Assembly: GCF_000003815.2 (NCBI RefSeq)
Contig: NC_049983.1
Coordinates: 15,524,963-15,588,962, forward strand
Direction of reading: 5' to 3'
Length of the DNA: 64,000 nt
Origin: Branchiostoma floridae
Taxonomy: Eukaryota > Chordata > Leptocardii > Amphioxiformes > Branchiostomatidae
The notes below the pieces were generated by a model, which made no database searches, was not told the DNA's origin, and was given only the letters and a program-made list of their open reading frames with translations. This document shows positions 55,165-64,000 of the stretch, piece by piece. The position numbers were made by a program, and so were the translations under genes. Positions within the stretch are counted from its first letter, which is position 1; the number at the start of each line of letters is the position of its first letter.

Positions 55165-55760
55165 TCTAAGGCTAAGGGCACAACCCGCCGTACGTGCTTT
55201 TTGTCCGTACGTTTTTGTGGGACGTCGCATTTGCCACTTTTTTTCTGAAAACGTGGGAAAGGAATGACAAGAGCAAGGAGGGGTATGTCTCAACGCACGT
55301 CACTCGCACTGTTGCGCAAGGTGTAATACGTAAGTATGCGGTCTGCCGTGAGTCGGTTGCGTGTATCGTGAATGAATGAATGGTTTATCAAAAAACGTAA
55401 TACCTCGCAGCCATAGGCTGAATTACGTATGCGGTACAAGCGTGGCACAATAACGTAGGCTCCGTTTCAACTTATCATACACTTTAAAACTTTAAGACAA
55501 TTGATCTTAATCGGAACATGATTAATATCGACTATTCACACCGTTATTGTCAGTTGTTAAGGAGGCGGACTAAATATGGCATTGGGAAATTTCGTTATCA
55601 GTTCGTTTTGCACTTTACAGTTCTTTGCGCAAATGGTACTTGATTTGTACGTGCTTACAACGTACTTACCACTTACGGATCCCAAACGATTACCCACGTT
55701 TTGGCACGTAGACAACACGCAGTTGCACGTACGGCGGGTTGTGCCCTTAGCTTTTAGGAG
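55165..55760. mobile_element. TIR transposon (CTAAGGGCACAACCCGCCG ends) in the gene F promoter region
   Basis: The left arm AAGGCTAAGGGCACAACC then CGCCGTACGTGC is matched by the inverted right arm GCACGTACGGCGGGTTGTGC then CCTTAGCTTTT. Comparison with gene G shows continuous homology on either side (TTCACTTCTAGCTCT before, GTCGACATCCATGCGGC after). This places the element as an insertion. The target duplication is unclear. Confidence 0.8.
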
Positions 55761-55761
55761 T

Positions 55762-55820
55762 GTGTCGACATCCATGCGGCATTCACAAGCAAGCTCATGA
55801 TTAGTAAGGTGTTTATACCT
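55762..55820 (-). promoter_or_regulatory. Conserved upstream block, gene F (displaced)
   Basis: TGTCGACATCCATGCGGCAT then TCACAAGCAAG matches the upstream block of the paralogs. It is now about 720 bp from the F start codon because of the 55165-55760 insertion; without the insertion it would be about 125 bp away. Confidence 0.45.
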
Positions 55821-56490
55821 ACATGATAGATGGGTAATGTTGACTCCATGTATGATACTATTTTTGTTAGGATGTGCCCATATTTTTTTCCGGCAAAAAA
55901 TTGTCCTCGTTGGCTGAGTTGCCTAGTCCCAAACCTATCCCCACAGTCTGAGTTCTTACATATATTAGCCCAGATCCATTTTGTTTTCTTCAGAAATGCA
56001 GGAAATAAATACTAAAAGTATTTATCAAGTCAGGAATCCGAGGAGAACGTGGGAATGGCGGTAATGAATGTAGTGCTATATTTTGCAACAACAAAAAATC
56101 CAGAAAAAAACTCAAGATATGGGTATTAAATGTTCAATTTTGATCTGCATTCAAGACAATGAAAAACTAACAAGCAAATTCAGGATGTCATAATCTCATC
56201 AATGGGCACTTCCATGTAAAATAACCAACCCAATGCAGCAGTCAGATATGTGAAAAAGTCCAATCTGAATATTTACTGTGCGGCGGAACAAAAAGACGTA
56301 AAGAGAAAACTTATACAAGTTGACGCACAATATTACATACGATCCAAGGCTAGTGGGGGACACCTCACCTTACATTGGTCGACATCCGAGAACACAACAT
56401 CTGACAGCCAAGTATTATTCATACATTACAGCACTTGAATATGTAGATGCCCAATAATTGGGATTCATAATCGAAAAGAAAATCTAAGCA

Positions 56491-59400
56491 TCAACGACAT
56501 GGTTCTGTATGCAGTACCAATGCACCCCGCATGTGGAGCTGCCGAAGTGTCCTAAATTCCTCTGGCATGCTGTGAGTCTTATTGCCGATCATCTCAGTAT
56601 TCGTGTCGTAATAGTGGTACCGCAGCGCCCTGCCTCGTGTGTCCTCGCTGAACGGATAGAAGCCGTACATGTGGATCTGGTCGCAGATGGTGGCAGCCAG
56701 GGTGTACATGTGAGCTCCCGTGGACGGACGGAGCGCGAGAATCTTAAACCCAGCCTTTCTCCAAATTCTGTAAAATATTTAGTCCAGATACTCATCATGA
56801 TACTCATTTTTAACCACGTTCATAATAATTCCGATATAAAAAAAAAAGAAAAAAAAAGACACAAGTACAATAAGAAAAACAGCAGAAGATTTTACAATGG
56901 AAATTAAATAGTGTTGCACTACTTAGCACCATTTTGCAATTTCATCATACAACGTTTTACGTATCAACACTCGACTGGGTCTTTTGAAGACCGCCGGAAC
57001 AGTGATGATATCTGTAGTTTTTTTCTCTGTGAATAAGATACTGAATCGACAAATTGACAGGCAAACTCACGATTTCACAACAGTGTTAATCCTCGCCGGT
57101 GGAAAAGGAGTCTTCATCGTTAGTTTGTGCTGAAGAAGGATCTGTATGATTGCGCTTACCCACTGATCTCCGACCGAAGACGTTAATGTGGGTATGTACA
57201 AGATCTGGTCGCCAACTTGATCCAGACGGCGTAACAAGCGATCATAATCATCCGTCGTTTTGTTGTCCCATTGGCCGAAGTGTTGCCCGATCACAGATGG
57301 GTTCATTGTGGTCAAGTTTGCCTTGGAGCCGACATCTTTCTCATAACCTTCGATTTGAGGCAGGTTACACCGAATGACGAAGTCCATAGAGTCGATTTCT
57401 TGACCACAGCTACTGTTCAGTAGGATACCAGAGTTGCCTACGACTGCGCAGGTGTAAAAGTGGCGATCCTTCAGAGGTGATTCTTCTGGAATTAACTTCA
57501 AGAAATCTTTGGTAACGTTAAGTGAAGTCTTATTACCCCATTTCATTTCATATCTCAACTGTTGCCCAACCCGTAGTCCGGACTTCCTTAGCGTCAGGTC
57601 CCTATCCGGGTTGTAAAACTTGAGGATGTGTTTTCTGGAAGTAAAAACGAGTCGAGTCAGCCAGTTTCAGGAGTGTGGTGAAAAAAAACTGTTTATATTT
57701 ACTAATCACGAAGGTTTTTTGGACCTCGTATGGTCAGACTTGCAGGAGTGTCAGGGAGAGTGACAGGAATCAACTTGACATGTATTCTAGGCCATCAGCA
57801 AGGAGCAATTGTCTCGCGATACGTTAGAGTTTATCTAATAAGTAGTATCTCTTTTGAGTGCTTACCTCATGTTTTTAACCTCGGCACTGTTAAAACGTTT
57901 TTTACTACCGTTCTGTGGCGCAATTATAGTTCCTGATAGTTTGTTGTTCTGCACAGAAGTCTGATTGGTAGAATCGGCTTTTTCGCTCCCGGACCATCTT
58001 GAAGTTGCTACCAAGAATTCTTTGATGAATATTTTTGCTGTGTTCTTGTCGAAACTGTAAGAAAATGTGTGATCAACACATTTAATGATGGTACAAAAAT
58101 ACATAATTCCCTCCTTTTCACATGGTCTACATTACGTTTCAGTTTGGTGGGGGAATTTAATCATAGTTATTAATTATTAATTCATTCGGCTTACATTACA
58201 GGCAGCCAAGGTCGTATTTACCTGTGAGTATAATGTACCCTCCCCCTCGTATATATTGTCATCCAAAAGTTATCAAAAATGGAGTAGCATGCCATACCTT
58301 GTAAAAAGCCTACTATATAAGTTTCACATAGTTTGGGTCAAACATACACTGTTGATAAATGTAATGTCATCATCGTAATAATATACCATGGAAAACTCTA
58401 TAAATTCATGTTTTACCAACGCGTCTTAAAACGAGAGAACTCTCTCTCTATAAAACATATATATCGGTTTTATATATATATGTATAAATATATGAACAGA
58501 TGAATTATATATATAAATATATATATATATAGGGAGAGAGATTTACATGCTTCTTCTCTCGTTTTCAGACGTGTTTGTAGAACAGGAATGTATATATAGA
58601 GAGAGATCTCAAAGTAGAATTTTCTTATCATTCTCTAGATATCTAACCCAATGCCTTAAGCCCCGATTGCGCCAAACAAATATGATTGTCATTGTCCTCT
58701 TAACCTCTTAAGTTTTTATGAAGCTGATTAACATCTGGTTTGTTACAGTCAAATATTTAATGGCGGTTACACTAGTAGACTAGAGTTCCTCGAACACACA
58801 TATTCGCCAAATAAACATTTTTTATCGAAGGTCGTTGTTTCTCAATGATTAATGTATGTAATTATGGCTATAATGGGCCAGCTAAGCACCAAATACAGCT
58901 TAATACGAGATGTTAATATAGCAAAGCTGGATGTAAGGTCTTTAGTTAGGCTAGGTTAGGCTAGGTCTTTAGTTTTATATAAGATTTCACTCTACAAAAT
59001 GTACATTGCAGTCTTTTCGTAAAAAAAGAAATAATGAACAAACTTTGAGTGACTGGCCTATGTATTAGATAATAGGTCATCTAAGGGTTATCTAAGGGTC
59101 ATACGTAAGGATTGTTACGGCCCTGCCTTGGTGAATGTTTGTGTCCATCTCATGAAAATAGTAAGTAAAGTTTTGCAATCGCGAGTTAAGTCAGAGGTAT
59201 TTTACACAGTCTACCTGGCTGGCTATCACGCCAGGCTACTCAGATCCCCCCATCCATAGCCCCGCAAAGACAAAATAGCTGATTGACAGGCATAGTAATT
59301 GCTCCAACCCTACCAGTGACCCCAGGTCGGCCTGTCTGCTGGCTGGCTGACCCTCTGGGAGGGTTTCATTGCAGGAACACCAGCACCAGTACTGTGTGTT

Positions 59401-62400
59401 TATGCTATAGGAAAATATATCCACAAATGCTTATACTGTAGAACCAATAGTGTAAAGGACATGCTATACTCAATATGTTGACTTATTCATACCTATAGAT
59501 ATCCATACATGTATATGTCTGTTAAGTAAATGTGTCTTTAGAATGACACATAGAAAAGCGCTGTAAAAACTTTATAAAACACTGTAATAGCAAAAAAACG
59601 TGTTCAGAAGACTGTGTCATTAAAAATGACACTATAGAAAAGCGCTGTAAAAACATTATAAAACAGAGTAACAGCGAAATATCGTGTTCATTCGATCTCC
59701 CAGTGCAAGCCTTCTTCGGCCAGCTGACAAAGGATATCACAGAACTGAGAGGACCCGGCGGTTGCTAGGCACATTAACTAATTGCTGTCACTCTACCCTA
59801 CGATACCAACCTATTTAGTTCTAAGTGAGCGGGCTCACTTGCATTAGGAGAACTGTTAACCGCATCAAACCAGGATTGCGTTATCTGGATGAGTGCAGAG
59901 ACTGTCTGAAACCATGCTGAGAGTCATGAATCAGGTGATTTGTGTCCTGTAGCAATAAGTCCCGGAGAAACACCTCGTACACCTTACCCAGATAGCTCGT
60001 TAGGGAAATGCGCCTGAAATCTTCAAGACCTTTGGGCCTGGTCACCTTCGGTACTGGCACTACCAGTTCTTCTGTCCATTGTAAGGGAATGTTGTAAGCA
60101 TGCATTGTAGATATTGCACATTACAGGAGCAAGCTCTTCATAGAAGTTGGACAGTAGCCATGGCGGTATATGACCCCCCCCGAGGATTCACCTTCTTCAT
60201 TTGAAGTTCTGGTATGGCTTGAAGTAATAGATGGTCAGATATTTCTCTGTGTAACTCCTCTCATCTGCTATAAAACTTGGCCAAGCTCTTAGAACTCATC
60301 ACTCTGGTACCGAGACATTTCTCTATGCGCAAACATAAAATAATCTCTAGATACTCAGAGCCTTTTTGGAGTATAATGAATGGATCACTGTTATAAGGGT
60401 CCAGCAAGCTTCCCGAGTTGATGTCCGGTGTCGACTAATTGACTGACTGACTGTTAGACCTGGGTATTTGGACTCTCAAAAAAGTACTAGTGTCATGCTC
60501 TTTAAGCTACTAACAACAAATGTGCTACCAATATCATAGCATGGATAATAATGATCAGAATGAAGGACTGTTTGATTGCCTATTAACACTGCTAATCTTC
60601 CCAGCCTTGACTGAAAATGCCACTTGACCACTGGCTCATATTATAATGTCACCAGAAATATATTTTGCTCCAAGCAGAAAGACTTCTAATGAGCTTATTT
60701 GGTTTGAATATAAACCTCGGAGCCTAGAGACACTTGTTCATGCTTCTCTCCACTGCAAACAATTAACAGGTCAATGACATGTGCATCATCAGGCTAATCT
60801 GTTAATCACATCTCTGATTAGATTGGTAACAGAAGCAATCCTCTATTTAGTACATAGGAATAAGTTCCTTACATTTGATTGTCTCAAAGTTATGTCATGC
60901 TCACCATTAGCTATTCAAAACTAAATTCTATGAACAGCTTTTAGGTTACCAAAGATCCAAACTTGTAAATTCAAGGCATCTCCAATTACTGGGAACTGAC
61001 ATCCCTGCCACGGTCTGCCATGGCGATTAGTTCTGCTCCACCTTTGATTTGTCTTTGAGTTGAGGGGTCATCCCCCTGCTGAGGCCAGGAGGCTGAGGGC
61101 AGGGGGTTAATTTGCTGTGACTGGCCCTTTTAGGGGAAGGAGATCAGGCTAGGGTGACACTTTTGTAAGGGATATTCTTCTCCAGTATAAGTTAAAGTAA
61201 TTATATTAAGAAGATCGCGGTTTACATAATTAGCATCTCATTATGTTGATAATCACCCTAAGTACCTACCTACCAAGAGCAAAGAATATCCATCAATCCC
61301 CTCTGCAGTTATCCTTCTTAAAAGTTACGAACTATAAGACCCGCTGCAGTTCCAAACAAGCTGCTAGGGGGCCCAAAATTACACCATTCACTCCTAGTCC
61401 CAACAGCTATCCACCACTTAAAAATCATGAACATGGCACTTCTGGAAAATTTAGGCGCAAGCTTTGACGCTCACTTGCAGTACCAAAACAAGTCGCCAGG
61501 AGGCCCATTATCGAACTTGACCTTCCTTTCTGTGTCCCCTACCTATCAACAAAATATCATTAGCATCCATGTAGAACATCTCGAGTTATCGTGTTAACAG
61601 ACAAACGCAATTACATACAAAGCCAGCTACAGCACCATAGGTAAAAGCTAGCTAAACCATTCTCGCACATGACAATTCTTTACACAACCGCTACACACCT
61701 GCCAAATATCGTAGAAATCGCCCAGCTGCATTTTGAGTTATGCTTCTCGAAACAAACCTCGAAAAAATACAAAGCTCGCTGCTATACCGTAGGAAAACGC
61801 CAGGTAAACCATTTTCAAACTAGGCATGCCTTTCGACAACCGCTACACACCTACAAAAAATCAAAAAGTTCCATCCACAATTTCTCGACTTATATGCTGT
61901 TGACCTACATACAGACCCAAGTAAGCAATCTCATAATATTCGCTGGCGAATATAACCAGTTCAGATATCAAGCAAATTTGTGTAGCACTCCTTTCACCTA
62001 GGCGGTGTTCACAACAACAAAGCCTGCGCTGGGATATTGAAAAGGTGCCATTCTCCAGCGTAACTCCATACACGTGCATTCAAGCGCAATACACGTAACA
62101 TTTTGATCAGAAGATGTCAGGTAGAAAGAACTTGACGGTGTCCAAGCACATTAACGTAATACATGTACATGTACAATAAGGATCCGGTGACACTGAAAGG
62201 TGAGCTCACGAGTCATCTACTAGTGCACTGCTGTAGTGCTGGGGATCATATATGCTTCAGTTAGCTAGCCACCTTAATTGTAAGGATAGATTGTAAGCCA
62301 TTTCGCTGAAAGAAAGAAACGACGCTACATTTAGGTACAGAAGAAAAGAATAACACTGACACGTGTAACAACCACATACCTTCGAGGCGTTTTGGGGTGA

Positions 62401-62525
62401 AACCGTGGATCTGCATACGAGGACAGTTTGTACAAACTAATGTACAACATTACCAAGGTCAACACAATCAGAAGCACCAATCCTCTCCTCAATATTCTAC
62501 TTGTGTTACACTTCTGTAAACTCAT
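56491..62525 (-). CDS. ST8Sia-like alpha-2,8-sialyltransferase gene G
   Basis: Exons (minus): TM 62525-62380 (MSLQKCNTSRILRRG, span LVLLIVLTLVMLYIS), stem 58054-57866, motif L 57634-57071, motif S 56767-56491. Sum 1176 bp, 391 residues, open. The stem exon is the shortest of the set (63 codons). Motif L reads CAVVGNSGILLNSSCGQEID; motif S reads MYTLAATICDQIHMYGFYPF; YHYYD and HSMPEEF follow; the C-terminus is TEPCR. Intron 1 is 4.3 kb and holds a foldback element, an RT relic and tandem repeat copies, so its link to the TM exon rests on order, strand and phase. Confidence 0.88.
58420..58573. repeat. Foldback repeat with AT-rich centre
   Basis: CGCGTCTTAAAACGAGAGAA and the inverted TTCTCTCGTTTTCAGACGTG enclose (TA)n and (GA)n runs. 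It is a small MITE or a hairpin-prone microsatellite in intron 1 of gene G. Confidence 0.55.
59881..60105 (-). pseudogene. LINE reverse transcriptase fragment
   Basis: The frame of 74 codons includes LQWTEELVVPVPKVTRPKGL, LEDFRRISLTSYLGKVYEVF and HDSQHGFRQSLHS. These are the opening RT motifs of non-LTR elements (WxxxxVVPVPK, DFRPISLTS, xxQxGFR). It lacks the catalytic YxDD region and is truncated, in the same orientation as gene G. Confidence 0.8.
61330..61620. repeat. Two tandem copies of the 'AGGGGGCCC' repeat
   Basis: GCAGTTCCAAACAAGCTGCT then AGGGGGCCCAAAATTACACC is followed 140 bp later by GCAGTACCAAAACAAGTCGC then CAGGAGGCCCATTATC, both continuing to a CTATCAAC or CTATCCACC word and a GAGTTAT(CG)...GACAAAC end. 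Same family as 38555, 42690 and 43850. Confidence 0.6.
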
Positions 62526-62667
62526 GATGACCGATGATGTTTCCTTCGCAAGAAGGTGTTCAAATGTTAACATATGACTCCCCATCTTGTTGCTGACTAT
62601 TGTTACCGGAAACAGAACCCGATATGACCCCACCTGGCCAGCCCTCTCTATTCACCTGTAGCTCTTA

Positions 62668-62745
62668 GATTGAAGGGATCGTCTCAGCACCCATGCGTCA
62701 TTCACAGACAAGCGCATGATCAGTAGCCTGTTCATACCACGTGAC
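62668..62745 (-). promoter_or_regulatory. Conserved upstream block, gene G
   Basis: CGTCTCAGCACCCATGCGTC then ATTCACAGACAAGCGCATG, about 165 bp before the start codon. A second, shorter copy (CGTCTCAACATCTATGCGTC) lies at 63060-63085. Confidence 0.5.
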
Positions 62746-63580
62746 GCGGGAGCTATTTTTGACTCAGACCGACAGGTGTTTCCTGACTTATGAAAACTGA
62801 TGATGCCTCCGGGAAAACGGTAGATTTTTGCTTGTCTGTATGTCTGTCTGCCTGTTTTTTATGTTTCCTTTGCTAGGCTCTACAAGTCTCTTCAAGGCAT
62901 GTCAGTTTTATTGCAATGGCGCCAAGTTCTTTTGCACTCGGGTTCTTGAAGCGTCGTTCACAGCAGCGTGATATAAACCGACATGTCTGATATGATGAGC
63001 CACCGGAGAAAAGGTTCGATTCGTAGTCTTTGCTTAACAGGCTAGTTTTACCGTTAGGATCGTCTCAACATCTATGCGTCATTCAGATATACATATATCC
63101 GTGACAGGTGGTGTTTGCACGCAAGGTATATCTAAACATTTTTTGTACGGCGGAACGGAAAGACATGGAAATTATGAAATATATACACAATGACAACAAC
63201 GGTGGGAGTGCCAAAAATAAGATCATACAGATAGTTCAAATCCACATATAATCAAGAAAGATATGCAAGTAATGAAAATATGAGGCACAGGAATGCAGTC
63301 ACAAGATTAAAGATCAGCTGACACAACATGACCACACATTGAAACCCGGAAGATACACCCACCCACACCCCTTTGGAACAATGGCTATGCAGATATTATA
63401 CTAGTAATTTAGATACAATAGAGGACGAATGTCAGTTTGTAATAGAATATAGATTGTATAGCGAAGAGAAACTTGAACTGTATAAGGTTGTACAAAACCC
63501 TACTTCATTCATCCGTATTTCATTCACTCAACTTCTGTAGAAAAATCCATATTCCTAATGCAACTGACTTTACCTCCTTC

Positions 63581-63655
63581 ATGACCTCAATGAAAAGCGG
63601 CCTGCAGGTCGATTTGAGCTTCTCATGAATAAAGGAAGGATTAAACAAACAATTC
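63581..63655 (+). repeat. Retroelement (LINE-like) 3' tail
   Basis: ATGACCTCAATGAAAAGCGG, then CCTGCAGGTCGATTTGAGC and ATGAATAAAGGAAGGATTAA and ACAAAC. This is nearly the same as the tail of the insertion in gene E (48505-48575), which makes the two members of one family. Confidence 0.65.
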
Positions 63656-64000
63656 ATCGATTATAGAATATCTGTTCTTTTATCTTCACTGTAACAGAAA
63701 TGTGAGGAGAAGATAGATTTATCCATGGCCAACGATGGGCTAACTGAATCTGTTCAACATGTTTGTTGTGACCTGTACCTAGCCCAGTGTGATAAAATGT
63801 ATAATAAAGACCTTCATTCACTCACTCACTCATTCATTATTTCATTATCACCATGAAATATTCATGGTGCTTATATCTACAGTAGCGTCTTCAGCCAGTA
63901 AAGACTCTGTACAACCAAGAACGCCCTTGGTACAACAAAATAACTCGATGATGAACGGATGTTATAATCATCTATGATATACGGCCTTATAATCGAAACG

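Overview
The window is animal nuclear DNA and most resembles a cephalochordate (Branchiostoma) genome. That assignment is inference: it rests on multi-exon genes with GT-AG introns, a chordate-type SAMTOR gene, a large lineage-specific array of ST8Sia-like sialyltransferases, and a dense, varied load of small DNA transposons, SINE/LINE relics and Helitrons. No bacterial, organellar or CRISPR features were seen. One assembly gap (N run) lies at 39712-40323.

Layout. 1-12 kb: a TIR element carrying a broken RecQ-helicase exon (38-866), a 177-222 bp tandem repeat (2190-3300), and an intact 2033-codon Helitron ORF on the minus strand (5040-11141) with a 50-bp minisatellite just upstream of it. 12-22 kb: no convincing exon, but several MITEs, SINE copies and a LINE relic. 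22.4-27 kb: the last three coding exons of SAMTOR/BMT2 on the plus strand; its 5' exon(s) were not found.

29-62.6 kb: seven tandem ST8Sia-type alpha-2,8-sialyltransferase genes, all on the minus strand, called A to G here from low to high coordinate. Each has the same design: a TM exon, then zero, one or two stem exons, then a sialylmotif-L exon, then a sialylmotif-S exon. Every junction is in phase 2, so the stem exon is a symmetric cassette. Stem exons are absent in B, single in C, E, F and G, doubled in D, and expanded to 1.1 kb by a mucin-like minisatellite in A. Predicted proteins are about 330 (B), 434 (C), 559 (D), 442 (E), 398 (F) and 391 (G) residues. A carries frameshifts. They would be type II Golgi membrane enzymes adding sialic acid in alpha-2,8 linkage to glycans; the acceptor cannot be read from sequence.

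The most striking observation is in gene E. A retroelement tail of about 390 bp sits inside the sialylmotif-L exon, between duplicated AAGGTT target sites. Each AAGGTT copy supplies an AG|GT junction, so GT-AG removal would restore the uninterrupted paralog sequence exactly. This looks like a newly gained intron. Other points of note are the Helitron protein, which combines a cysteine-protease-like N-terminus, an 11-unit 23-residue (STPR-like) repeat, an HUH Rep domain and a PIF1 helicase; a foldback element that appears to carry a captured promoter and first exon; and a conserved block upstream of six of the seven sialyltransferases that has been displaced by a transposon in gene F.
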